The notes under the pieces are model-generated. The model was not told where the DNA came from. It ran no database searches and worked only from the letters and a program-made list of their open reading frames with translations. From the NCBI RefSeq assembly GCF_047948215.1, contig NC_134455.1, forward strand, positions 344,124,997-344,188,996: a DNA stretch of 64,000 bases, in the 5' to 3' direction. Source of the stretch: Lycorma delicatula (Eukaryota > Arthropoda > Insecta > Hemiptera > Fulgoridae). Positions 46,697 to 56,936 of the stretch are shown one piece after another (position 1 is the first letter of the stretch; each line of letters starts with the position of its first letter). Position numbers and translations under genes: made by a program.

Positions 46697-49600
46697 TTAC
46701 CGATGACGGTTGAACATAGCAACCTCATCGAGGAACTCCCACACGGTCCGACAGTGCGGCTCTCGCCACACTGCCTCGCCGCTTGTGAGCGGCCAGGTTT
46801 CCCCCTGACCTCTAAGTTCCAGGGTGGCACGGTCTCTGGCCCCCCCAAGGGCCGGGCAGTCGTACATCATATGTACATTGGACTGGACCTCCCCGCAGAC
46901 ACACAACTCATCAGCCACCAGGCGAAACCGAAACAGATATTGGTTCAGATTCACATGGTTGGTGAGCACCTGGGCACCCGACGCCCTTAAAAAAGAACTC
47001 GAGGCATACCATCCCCCCAAATCCTGTATAAAACTATACAAGGATCTACCCTTAGTCGTGGTGTGCCATTCAAGCTGCCATGCCTCCATCGCGAGGCTTT
47101 GTAGCCTTTTCCGCAGACGGGAGATGGGCAACTGGACGAACTTTTGCTCCGGTGCATTGTGATCACCGTTCCGATCCGGTTCTGGCCCGGCTCGAAACCG
47201 CATCCCAAATGCCTCGGCCTCCCGACCTCTACGCAACTTCCACATGACTGCCCGAATTTTCACCACTAAATCGATTGGGAGAGCCTTTCCCAATACAGTA
47301 GTAGCCTCGTAGGAGGTTGTTTTAAATACACCAGTGCATACAATCATGGCTCTGCGCTGGGCACTCCTTAAATTTTGAAGTAGTGCTCTATTCCTTTCCA
47401 ACCTGTGCGCCCAAACCGGCGCCGCGTATGCGATCATACTCTCGAAGACGCCTCGGTACACCAAGTACATTTGGCGGCCCAACAGCCCGTAGTCTTTCCG
47501 AGCAATCCGTCTAAGCTTGTGCATCACAGAGACGGCGTCCGCCGCAACTTGTTTAATATGGTTACTAAACAGCAACTTATCATCAAACAAAACACCTAGG
47601 TACTTATGAACCCTTACTCGGCTGATTACACAGCCTTTATATTTAATGTGGGGGTTTCGACTGCATGATAATTTGTCTGCGCCCTTTAGAAGCATAAACT
47701 TCGTTTTGGGCACAGAAATTTTTAAATTTTGAATGTCCATCCAGCCTTCGGCGGTTGACAAAGCCGCCTGCGCTCTGCTTTCTAGCTGTGGTCGTGAATC
47801 TCCACGAACTAAAGGAGACAGTCATCGGCGAAAGCCTGGGCCGTGACTCCTTCTGGGAAAGTCAATCCCAGAAATCCGTCAAACACCAGGTTCCACAGCA
47901 GGGGACCGAGAACGGAAGCCTGCGGGCTTCCCCTGGTGACGGATTTTTCCACAACTAGGTGCGCATCTTTAAACAGAGCCGTTCGGTTAGACAAGTAGTC
48001 TCTTACCACGGCCTGTGTGGCTTCGGAAACATTGCGGCGTTCCAAAGCATAGAGGACAGAACTCCAACACAAGGAAGGAAATGCTGCCTCTATATCAATA
48101 AAAATAGCCAAAACATATTTGCAGTCGGCGCTTTCCACCTCGGCAAGAGCATTTAGGATGCAATCCTCGGTGCCAACCCCTTTCATGAAGCCGTATTGGC
48201 CTCGATTTAGAATACGGCTCATATCGATGCTTTCCTCGAGCCGTTCCACAACCAGCCTTTCCAGCAACTTGCCGAAAACAGGCAAGAGGCTGATGGGTCG
48301 ATAACTGCCGACCTCACCAGGATCCTTTCCAGGTTTCAGGATCACCCTTACCAAAGCCACCTTCCAGCAACCCGGAAAGCAGCCCCAGCTTAGGCATCCC
48401 GTGAACAGCCTGCCGAGAGGCTCCCTTATGACAGGCAATAAGTGATGGAAAATATCCGGGTCAAGTTGGTCAATCCCCGGTGCCTTCTTTAATGCCATTC
48501 GAGAAACCACTCGGTCTATATCATCGGGTTCCACGGTCCGAACGCCAGGGAATGGTGTTTCACCCGCCCTGACGCCGATTTCCGCTTCACCCTCCGGAGC
48601 ATCTGGAAACAGAGTATCCAGGAACACCCGGTAGGTCGCCACGGATGTTAAAGTGTGGTCACGACCACCTAACCCGCATCGAACACTGGACAACACGTGC
48701 AATGGCTTTGGCTTGTAACAAGACTTTGCGAGCTGCCAGGGATCGCGTTGCAATTCCCGCATGGAGTCCTTCCAAAACTTGAGTTTGGCTTCCTTGATGG
48801 CGTGAACATATTTATTACGGGCACGCCGGAAGGTCCACAGACGCTCAGCGCGCACGTCGTTGACAGTGATCCCCGTTAGGGGGCAACGCTGGTATCTAGC
48901 CCGAGCGGACCTCACTCTTGCGCGCAGCACGCTAAGGTCAGAGGACCACCATTTCTTGCCGGGCCTCCGTCTGCCTTCCACAGACGACCCCCCGGAAAAT
49001 GGGGTCATGACGGCTCCAGGCACGCTCAGATCAGCGGACTGGCTGCTTGTGACGGGTCCGTCCATTGGCCTAGGCCGCCGTAGGACCTCGTCGCAGCCAG
49101 TCTTGATGGCCCGGCCGATTAGCTCCGCCATCAATTCCACCTCCTCCCTGGACTCCATGCTCCACTGCAATCCCTGCAATGCAGCATCGCATACCCGCCT
49201 CAGCCTGCGCTGATCCAGGCCCCTTAGGTTGTAGCGACCTGGATTTGGTGCCCTTAGACCGCCTCCGTAAGCAATATCATAGGTTATAAGCCTATGATCG
49301 CTCACACTGGCCTCGGGCCAGACAGTCCAACTACCTACCCTTCGAAGCAAGTCACCCGTCACCAAAGTGACGTCTATATAACTCTCTCCCAGTTCGCTGG
49401 AGAAAGTTGGTGGCTGCTCCGCATCATTAATGAGGTAGAGGTTCCTGGCTTCTGCGAACTGTTCGAGACCAGCGCCTCTGGGGTCTGTGAGTGGAGAACC
49501 CCAGGCGGTAGACTTGGCGTTAGCATCCAGGGCAACCAACACTCTGGTGCCCGGGAGACTGTCCAGAATCCCGCCCAACTTCGCCAGCAAGTCATCGATA

Positions 49601-49974
49601 CTCCATCCAAGCTGGAAGTATCCCGACACGAGTACGACATCGAGCGTACCCCTCGTGATTCGCACCACGGTGAATCGCTCATCAGACCACTGGGGCATCC
49701 AGAACACACCCAGAGCGTCTGATCCCACCACGATCGCAGAGAGCGGCCGTCCCCCACGAGAATGAATTACTTTCACCCCGTGGAAGCCGACCACCCTATC
49801 CGCGACCGCGTACGGCTCCTGGACCAAGAGGACCTCGAGGTCGTACTCCTCGAGGAGCCTCATGGCCTCGCTCGTGGCCGCCCGGGAATGGTGCAGATTA
49901 ATCTGCCCCAGGCGCAGGCGTTCGAGTGGGTGGAGGCCGTCCCCTAGGGTTTCGTGCCGTTCAGGCGTCGCCAT
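46697..49974 (-). pseudogene. R1-clade non-LTR ORF2: endonuclease, reverse transcriptase, zinc-finger domain (one frameshift)
   Basis: ORF2 starts at ATG 49974 and is open to 47809 (721 codons); the other part resumes in another frame to 46697 (354 codons from its first Met). A one-base loss in a T run near 47810, right after the catalytic FADD box, accounts for the break. Endonuclease: GQINLHHSRAATSEAM, VLLVQEPYA, LDANAKSTAWGS, then SVSDHRLITYDI (SDH catalytic motif). Reverse transcriptase: VRVILKPGKDPGEVGSYRPI, GQYGFMKGVGTEDC, IFIDIEAAFPSL, SPQASVLGPLLWN, AQAFADD. C-terminal finger CVCGEVQSNVHMMYDC. It integrates by target-primed reverse transcription in active relatives. Almost intact, so young. 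Its 5' end is cut inside ORF1 (next entry). Confidence 0.9.
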
Positions 49975-50300
49975 AAGCTGTGTTATTAACAGCTCTAGCC
50001 CGTGCTATCTCGTACGCCCTACATTGCCTACTCCCGACCCGGTGTCCAGCATCACTGCCTTTCACCTGGGCACAGGCGGCACACTTGGCCGGCGCCGATT
50101 TGTGACGGCAGCTGGCTGCCCTGTGCCCCGAAGCGGCACAGTGGCCACACATCTCCTTCTGCGATCTGCATCGGAGAGAGGTGTGTCCATAGCCCTGACA
50201 CTTAAAGCAGCGGGCTACCTCAATATGGTCGACTACCCTACAGGCAGTCCACCCAAAAAACAGCCTTCCACCGGCCACTAAGACCTGCCGGATCTGTCGG
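49961..50300 (-). pseudogene. R1-clade ORF1 (Gag) C-terminus, 5'-truncated
   Basis: Minus-strand frame: LVAGGRLFFGWTACRV, then three zinc knuckles, CFKCQGYGHTSLRC, CGHCAASGHRAASC and CAACAQVKGSDAGHRVGSRQC, ending AYGDA-TGA at 49963-49961. The stop overlaps the ORF2 start by 14 nt (ATG at 49974), so ORF2 is in a different, overlapping frame as in other R1-type elements. Upstream of about 50300 the frame continues for some 25 codons only because it reads antisense Jockey DNA; the true Gag sequence is cut there. Confidence 0.85.
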
Positions 50301-51080
50301 GTTCCCCAAGGAGCAGTACTTTCCCCGTTCTTGTACACTTTGTACGTGAACGATATGCCGCTGTCGGAAGGGGTCAAAACGGCCCTTTACGCAGACGACA
50401 CGGCATATTTCTACGAATCCGCAAATGTGGATTACGCGGTCCGGAGGCTCCAAAGGCAGCTGGACTTAGTGGAACCGTGGCTCGACATGTGGAGAATCAG
50501 GGTCAACGGTGAAAAATCGGTGGCCGTGATGTTCACATGCAAGACACGAAAACCGACCAGAGAGCTGGAAATCTCAGGGGAGAAAATCCCTTTTGAGAAA
50601 ACAGTTAAGTACCTGGGGGTGGTGTTGGACAGGCGGCTTACCTTCGACGAGCATGTCAATTATGCGACCCGAAGGGCTAAGGCCGCCAGAGCCTCGCTAT
50701 ACCCAGTGCTGAACAGTGCCAGCCCGTACCCACTGGCAACTAAGCTGCTCATTTTTCGGCTGTACGTACTGCCGATTCTAACATATGCTTACCCGGCATG
50801 GGGGGCAGTGTTGAGCTCCTCGCTTCAAAAGAAGATCGAGGCCGTCCAAAACATAGCGTTGCGGACGATCTTTGGAGCTCCGTGGTTCGTCAGGAACGCC
50901 ACTCTCCGATCTGATGCGAGATTTCAATCCGTGTCCGAGGTGGGGGTGGCGCAGGCGCGCAGACTGTTCGGGAGAGCGGCTGTGTCCGAACACAGTCATC
51001 TTCGGGACATCTGCAGAGAGGACCCAACTCCGACAGGTGTAAGGAAGCGGCCTCACGCCGTACTGGACGAACCACCGTGA
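50299..51080 (+). pseudogene. Jockey-clade element copy 1: 5'-truncated reverse transcriptase 3' end
   Basis: From 50299 the sequence is nearly identical to 60235-61016 of the full copy. It starts just inside the PQGAVLSP motif and keeps the catalytic TALYADDTAYFYES, VKYLGVVLDRRLTFDEHVN and the C-terminal end VRKRPHAVLDEPP with stop at 51078-51080. The two copies differ at a few bases (for example AVLSSS here, AMLSSS there). Left border: joined head to head to a minus-strand R1-clade element, so finger, palm start, endonuclease and Gag are gone. Confidence 0.9.
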
Positions 51081-51270
51081 TGGTGCGGTGCGGTAGCCGA
51101 AAATCGACAAACCAGGCTTAGGGGCCTCCATATCGCATGAGCCATAAACGGAATAGTGCGTCAGACGCGTTTCCGGGGTCGCGAGTAAATAGTTTTTCGC
51201 GAGTTATAGAATTTGAAGACTTCAAATACGGTAAGTCGCGCATACAACAAAAACGCGGTCTAAATTTAAA

Positions 51271-51306
<36 letters not shown>

Positions 51307-51411
51307 GTGTTTTGTTCTGTTTCTCTTGTTTCAGAAACGGGAGAAACGTGGATGTGGAACGACTCGACGTGCCGTCTCATCCTGCCAGTTGAAAGAAAGT
51401 AAAAATTAAAT

Positions 51412-51457
<46 letters not shown>

Positions 51458-51721
51458 CCGTGTGTGTGTTCTGCTTCTTTTGTTGCAGATACCAGCAGCC
51501 ACCGCAAGAGCAAATGGTTTCTTCACTGCGGCCACGCGGTCCCCCCAACCCCTTCTCAGACACACGTGTGTCTGAAGGTTAATGATTACGTGGAGTGAAT
51601 AATTACTGTTTACTTCTTTCCAGAAAATCGCCGCCCCAAAACCGCGATCGAGTATAGGCACCACCATTGTAAGTTCCCTATTACCTTCCTTTCCTTTCAA
51701 GAAAGAAGAAAGAGGGAACGA
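51081..51721 (+). other. Jockey 3' UTR / pyrimidine tracts with splice-like sites, copy 1
   Basis: Two poly(T) runs (51272-51304 and 51415-51457) each precede a good 3' splice-like site: CTCTTGTTTCAG (to 51334) and CTTTTGTTGCAG (to 51488). A third, ACTTCTTTCCAG, ends at 51623. GTAAGT-type 5' sites stand at 51231 and 51669. Short GC-rich blocks lie between, so the region looks like small exons and introns of a transcript running toward H2B, though no long frame is conserved between copies. The end of the Jockey element proper is unclear. Confidence 0.4.
51556..51575. promoter_or_regulatory. 20-bp perfect palindrome centred on an E-box, copy 1
   Basis: TCAGACACACGTGTGTCTGA, centre CACGTG. Unchanged in the second unit (61331-61350). 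CACGTG is a core site for bHLH factors; function here is inferred only. Confidence 0.6.
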
Positions 51722-51826
51722 GCCCAGCAGCCATCAGCCCAGCAGCCATCAGCCCAGCAGCCACCTGCCCAGCAGCCACCTGCCCAGCAACGACCTGCCC
51801 AGCAGCGACCTGCCCAGCAGCCACTG
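51722..51826 (+). repeat. 15-bp minisatellite, 7 units, copy 1
   Basis: Seven units of the GCCCAGCAGCCACCT type. In one frame they encode repeated AQQPP/AQQPS. The right-hand unit of the tandem repeat has eight. Coding status unproven. Confidence 0.85.
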
Positions 51827-51839
51827 ACAGCACAGAAGA

Positions 51840-52541
51840 GCGAAGAAACCTGCACTTTCCCCCGCTCAGCCCTTCGGGGCTTCGGGAATTACAAGGTTAA
51901 CGGTACGTAACTTCGGTTACTACCAATTCTTGGAAAGTGCAGGCCAAAGAAGAACGAAGAGGTCTTCGGGAGAAGAAGAGGGAGAAGATGAAGAAGAAGG
52001 AAGACCACTCGTCTCAACATCACGGACTGGAGTCCGGAACAGAGCCCAGCAGAGATGCGTCCTGAAGGGCAGCCATACCAGAAGCGGATGAAGAGCTTCT
52101 ACACAACCTCTCCTAATTTAAAACTTACATAAGACAAATAACCCAGCAATAGCGACTCCTCCGGAAAAGGGGACGCATTGCTCCCTCCTTTGTAGCTAGT
52201 GTCCCGTTGTGGCGTATTCCTGCTAGCCTATTAAAGAGTTAGCACCGAAAGGACTTCAGTGGACGGTCTGAAGGGGAATTACGTCGGGAGGACAGGCTTT
52301 ATAAGCCTAGCCTTCCGCGGTCGGCCCATGCAATGGGTTTGATAACGCTGGTTCAACAACGGATTGGAATGCAATTAAATCCGTCTTTAATTCACTAAAA
52401 TAATAATAGACAAAAATTGAAAAATTAGATCCGAGATTAAAAATAACCTTTTAAAAAAAAAAAGCCCGATTAGAAAGATCCAGCAGCAAGGGACTCTGTC
52501 CAGGCTCTGCGATAAAGTAGGGAGTAATAGACTCCTGCCAA
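51840..52541 (+). other. Spacer upstream of H2B, copy 1
   Basis: Contains an acidic-coding stretch (GEEEGEDEEEG at about 51977-52009) that is shifted out of frame relative to the right copy by a 4-bp difference near 52001. Also the palindromic GGCTTTATAAGCC at about 52297 and a segment rich in AT. No conserved frame; probably non-coding or decayed. Confidence 0.45.
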
Positions 52542-52722
52542 CTTTGCATTCCATTCCATTCCACACGATTGGTCGGCAAGTTGCCATACGTTGTTTGCAG
52601 CCTCGTCATTCGTGGGAGAAGGGAATTTCTTTTCGACGGGCCGGTCTTATTGGGAGCAAAAATACCGATTTCTATCATAAATAGGTCCTTCCGTACCTGC
52701 GTTCCACCAAATTCAAAGCATC
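52542..52722 (+). promoter_or_regulatory. H2B promoter, copy 1
   Basis: CTTTGCAT at 52542-52549 is one base off the octamer ATTTGCAT typical of H2B promoters. Inverted CCAAT boxes (ATTGG) at 52568-52572 and 52649-52653. TATA-like ATCATAAATAG at 52674-52684, 39-49 bp before the ATG, so the 5' UTR is short. All four sites are kept in the second copy. Confidence 0.7.
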
Positions 52723-53094
52723 ATGCCACCTAAGACCAGCGGTAAAGCGGCCAAGAAGGCCGGCAAGGCGCAAAAGAACATCGCCAAGGGAGACAAGAAA
52801 AAGAAACGCAAGAGGAAGGAAAGCTACGCGGTCTACATCTACAAAGTGTTGAAGCAGGTCCATCCTGGCACCGGCATCTCCTCTAAGGCGATGAGCATCA
52901 TGAACAGCTTCGTTAACGATATATTCGAGCGCATCGCGGCCGAGGCTTCCAGGCTCGCCCACTACAACAAGCGGTCCACAATCACCAGCAGGGAGATCCA
53001 GACCGCCGTACGGCTTCTGTTGCCCGGTGAATTGGCCAAACACGCTGTCAGCGAAGGCACCAAGGCCGTAACCAAATACACGAGCTCTAAGTAA
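52723..53094 (+). CDS. H2B: Histone H2B, copy 1 (Asp-to-Gly variant)
   Basis: 123-residue core histone, intronless, full length for insect H2B. The N-terminal tail is Lys-rich ([20 protein letters not shown]...[10 protein letters not shown]). The histone fold covers residues about 34-100 ([34 protein letters not shown]) and the C-terminal helix ends [16 protein letters not shown] with the conserved Lys used for H2B ubiquitination. It pairs with H2A in the nucleosome. Residue 49 is Gly (codon GGC at 52867-52869) where the other copy and H2B in general have Asp (HPDTG). The start codon is the only one giving the standard tail. A 3' stem-loop 41 bp after the stop marks it as replication-dependent. 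Confidence 0.97.
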   Translation: MPPKTSGKAAKKAGKAQKNIAKGDKKKKRKRKESYAVYIYKVLKQVHPGTGISSKAMSIMNSFVNDIFERIAAEASRLAHYNKRSTITSREIQTAVRLLLPGELAKHAVSEGTKAVTKYTSSK

Positions 53095-53135
53095 GCAGCG
53101 GATAGTCCTGGTTACAGTAGGTACAAAATATAAAC

Positions 53136-53151
53136 GGCCCTTTTAAGGGCC
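53136..53151 (+). terminator. Histone mRNA 3' stem-loop, copy 1
   Basis: GGCCCTTTTAAGGGCC: 6-bp stem, 4-nt loop, followed by ACCACA. This is the canonical processing signal bound by SLBP in non-polyadenylated histone mRNAs. A downstream purine-rich element for U7 pairing is not obvious. Confidence 0.95.
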
Positions 53152-53157
53152 ACCACA

Positions 53158-53460
53158 TTATAATTGAGGTTAAAAACATTTTGGTTCTTTGCGATTATTT
53201 TATAGGGATATAAATTCCTTTTTTATGTACATAAGTGATAAAATGTGTATGTATTCCGTAACACGAGATATGTAAATAGAAAAATAAATAAAAACATTTT
53301 CCTTACCTTACTATTCCAGTTTTCCTTTAAGGAAAAAAAAAAATGAACAAATGTGTAGTAAGTGTAATTAAAACGCTTCGTTAACATGGTTTCAGGGGGG
53401 AAAATTCACACATCTTGCCCAAAGCAAAGAACGCAACAAATATGTTTTTAACCTCAATTA
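53158..53460. repeat. Inverted repeat pair downstream of H2B, copy 1
   Basis: TTATAATTGAGGTTAAAAAC starting at 53158 is matched in reverse complement at about 53424-53460 (GCAAAGAACG ... GTTTTTAACCTCAATTA). Arms about 33 bp, spacer about 240 bp. Either a MITE-like insertion or the remains of a second, convergent histone 3' end. Confidence 0.65.
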
Positions 53461-53809
53461 ATGTTGATATCGGCAGGCATTATACCGCACCAACAACCCA
53501 AACACCCCCCACCGCCCGCCATCCGCGAAAAGAAAACTGCCGCAAAACAGAAAATCATTTCACTTGACATATTATTGTTACTTACCCATCACTCACTCAC
53601 TCACTCACTCACTCACTCACACACACACACACACAGGGAATGACCTTGAGGTAGGGGCGGTTGTCGAGTGAGTGGTAGCGCGTGCGCACCATTACACAAA
53701 ATACACACTAACAAACGGGATGATAGATTCCGGTTACTTTTCAAAATCCAACTAACTACTGCTGCTCCTCCTCCTCCTCCTCTTCTTCTTCTTCTTCTTT
53801 CTTCACCGC

Positions 53810-53843
<34 letters not shown>

Positions 53844-54160
53844 ACTCCTCCTCCTCATCTTCATCTTCATCATAATACTGTTTCAGTTTTTTTTTTTTTT
53901 TTTTTTTTTTGTGTTTTGCAAGCCGTTACTTACATAACGGCACAGCATAGCTGATTTTCTAATAATTAGACTGCTTTCCTGAATTTAGATTAATAGATTT
54001 CCTGAACTTGTACATTAAAAGAGAGATTGATTACTGATGTGTAAAACAAAAACAAAAAAAAAATCGTAAAAAATAACTTTAATTACATACAAATTGATTG
54101 ATTTATTTATCAAATAAATTCAATTTAAGTGCTCGTATAATAGAAGTGACCATAAATGTT
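53461..54160. repeat. Microsatellite cluster, copy 1
   Basis: (ACTC)n and (AC)n at 53589-53636, CTC/TTC/TAC trinucleotide runs at 53762-53875, poly(T) at 53888-53910. No gene. The open frames on both strands are low-complexity products of these repeats. Confidence 0.85.
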
Positions 54161-54828
54161 CCGCTAAGTTTTCATTTTATTTACTTTCCATGAAACCTGG
54201 CATAGACTCGCGTGGATGGGGCAATTCGCTGGTTGGTAAAGGGGTTTGGGGTCAATATCTGCATTTCCTTTGGGTAAATTAAAAAAAAAAAAAAAAATTC
54301 AACCGACCAGAATTTATATTATAAAATGGAGTTTTTTATTTTGTAAGATTTTTTTTTTAATATACTTTCTTTCTCCAATATTCAAGAATAACCAACCAAT
54401 GCTAGGAGAAATTGAATAAAAACAACTTTGTTGTCATCACGTATTTTCTTCTTCTTTTTTTTTCAGCGTTAATATTTTTAACACATTTCACAATAAATGG
54501 CGTTAATTTGCGTGATATATATATATATATATAATTGAAATATACCATTAACCGCTTTCATTTCACAACCGTCTTGTTTATGTCGCAGAGAACGAACCCG
54601 GTTTAATTATGGTGAAAGCGATGAAGGCGCTGTATGCATAATTCGATTTAGGAAAATCTAATAAATATCAACCAACAAAAAAAAAGGTTATAAAAATTTA
54701 TCCTAATCTGATATAGTATTTCAATAAATAATTTTCATTTTTTCTTTCCAGGATATAAGAAAACGTTTCCACAACACCGCTAAAGATAATTAGATGAGAT
54801 TTTCAAATGAGACATATTATTTAGCCTT
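54161..54828. other. Spacer within the histone repeat unit
   Basis: AT-rich with an AT run near 54517-54532. No histone or other gene recognised. Confidence 0.5.
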
Positions 54829-54859
<31 letters not shown>

Positions 54860-54950
54860 GAGAGAGAGAGAGAGAGACAGAGAGAGAGCGAGACAGAGAG
54901 AGAGACAGAGAGAGAGAGAGTGAGAAAGAGTGAGCGAGTGAGTGAGTGAA
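54829..54950. repeat. (GA)n microsatellite
   Basis: About 120 bp of GA units with scattered CA, CG and GTGA variants. Confidence 0.95.
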
Positions 54951-55530
54951 TGCCAGTGGCAGGGGGGGAAGGGGGCGGTCTTCTTATTATTTATTTATTT
55001 TTTTCTTATTAAATTACATTTTATGATTTTATACTCCATGCAACGGCGAAATCTCCGAGTATCGGAACAAATGAAATCAGATAGATAGATGTATATATAA
55101 AAAGACAAAAAAAATAAATAATAATAATAATAAATAAAATTTCAACGGCTATTTCAATGAAATTCGGATCTTCGGTCGCATTTTTCCAAATGTACTTGGT
55201 GGCGGCGTAGTTATACGTATACAACCTGAAGTGAATGTACCTTAAAATTACCGTACGGAAGGGGTCCGGGTACACTTAACTCTTGTTAACGTGAACGAAA
55301 ACCGCGCGACCGACCGATCTTTAATTAAACGTGTATTAAATGTACGCGGACAGCGAAAAAAAGAAAACACAAACTTAATGCAAAAGTGATTCGCGTCCGG
55401 TCGGTTAAGAGAGGCGGCCCGAATTTTTTTTTGGTTTTTTTTTTCTTTTCTTTCCCTCCCCGACGCTTTTTATTCGTAAGACATTAAGCCATTAACCTGT
55501 GCCCGTAAGCCTGCGCATGTACGTGTGTAT

Positions 55531-55568
<38 letters not shown>

Positions 55569-56459
55569 GAGTGGGGCAGAAACCACCGGTTATATGTTTT
55601 GTATTTATGCAGAACAGAATTGTTGTATGTACGTGTTTTGTTTTTTTTTTTTTTGGAATTTGGATTTATATCTTTTTTGTTTTTCTTTCCAGCGCTCCTG
55701 TTAACGTCAAACACGTCCACACGTCTACACGTCTACAATCGTATGCTTGCATATCGCGCGTTGTGCAAACGGGTCGGCCGGCAGGAGTAAGCTCTCTTCA
55801 CTTCAGGCTAACGCAAAGCGTACGTATAATTCGAGCTACTTTATTTTTATCCCACTCTTATTTTCCCCCAACGGTTGATGTTATAGAAAAACTGAAAGTT
55901 ACCGTACGACCGTCATTAGTTTATATCCGTCAGATTAATAATAATCGCATAGAATCCGATGAAAACTATTACTGTGTATGAAAACAGTGATGGGGATGTT
56001 GTCTAACCGTCGTACTTTGACGCTCGGACATATACATCGCAAAAAGATTGAATTCGCACACGTATCGTCGCAAAAACGAATCGAAAGAAACAACGGGATG
56101 TTTAACTTGGACGCGGGTGCTATATACAAATATTGCCACCGGTATTTACGATTTTTAAACGGTTTTACGGCGGTGCGACCACGCCGGTTCGGGATGTGTC
56201 CGGGATTTCGGTACCATTTAAGCTCCCGTACGGGCTGAAATCGAACGTTTAGCTCGTCACTACTGCAGCCCGGAATGTCGTTTACGAAACCGAACCGTGT
56301 ACGTCGATAAAGATCGCAAGTTAAAGGAGAAAACGCGCGCCGAACGAACGGTGTAAGCACGATTCAGTGATGGCCGGGGTGACGTGCTAGCAGCCAAAGT
56401 CGCTGCTCCCTTTAAAGTCCGCCAAACTAACGTATATAGTAATAATTTCGCTTGGATTT
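54951..56459. other. Spacer within the histone repeat unit
   Basis: An (AT)n run at 55533-55566. 55560-56360 is richer in CpG and open on both strands (136 codons plus, 141 codons minus) but the predicted text is unlike any histone or other family I know. I treat it as non-coding or unresolved. Confidence 0.45.
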
Positions 56460-56936
56460 AGGGGGGGATTCCTTCCTTGGCTTCTGAAGTGAAAGGACGT
56501 GATTTATAGTGTGTCTGTGTGCAGTGCTACTAGGAACCGGCTTCTGCAGTACTTTATACCTGGATCGACTGGCTACCTGACCGACCATGTAGAGGAGTGC
56601 TGTTAGGACATCCGCTGGGCCGCACCTGCCTGTATAGCAGGCTATTGTCTACATACAGATAAGACTATAATAGATTTTTCTTTTATTAATCTTTTCTATT
56701 ATGTAAATTGAACTTTCTAAGTCATTAGTAATAGATTTAATAGCCTATTCAAATTTTGTATAGGTCTATTGTTAAGCTATATAGAATAATTTAATTAAAT
56801 TATTCTATATAAAAGGAAAGACTAACTTTCCATTGTTATTTTTATTTCTTGTGTTTCCAGGAAGTGTAGTTATAAGAAGTGCTAGTTTTAATTTTTAATT
56901 TTAAATTTCTAAATTTTTGGTTGTATTTTCTCCTTC
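56460..56936 (+). mobile_element. Presumed 5' UTR of the Jockey-clade element
   Basis: GC-richer stretch 56460-56650, then AT-rich sequence up to the start codon. It includes a 34-bp perfect palindrome at 56778-56811 and a 3' splice-like site (TTATTTCTTGTGTTTCCAG, to about 56861). The 5' border of the element is not defined by a visible target duplication. Confidence 0.4.

Larger units (their letters stand above)
50299..54160 (+). repeat. Tandem unit, left copy (aligns with 60235-64000)
   Basis: The Jockey 3' end, pyrimidine-tract region, 15-bp minisatellite, H2B promoter, H2B gene and downstream microsatellites occur in the same order and orientation at 60235-64000. Offset is 9936 bp at the Jockey part and 9793 bp at H2B. 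Main indels: about 150 extra bp in the left copy at 51290-51450, one minisatellite unit fewer in the left copy, and about 105 bp present only in the right copy at 63250-63352. The repeat continues past the right window edge. Confidence 0.92.

Noticed and set aside
46703..50281. Many plus-strand frames opposite the R1-clade element
   Set aside because: Shadows of the minus-strand ORF2, which has clear endonuclease and RT motifs.
52675..53043. Long minus-strand frames over both H2B genes (also 62468-63139, 223 codons)
   Set aside because: Antisense shadow of the GC-rich histone coding sequence; no homology and no promoter.
53461..53937. Frames with Pro/Leu/Thr runs around microsatellites (also 63206-63816)
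   Set aside because: Products of CTC, TTC and TAC trinucleotide runs.
55571..56360. 136-codon plus and 141-codon minus frames
   Set aside because: Mutually overlapping on opposite strands, partly low complexity, no recognisable domain or splice-bounded structure.
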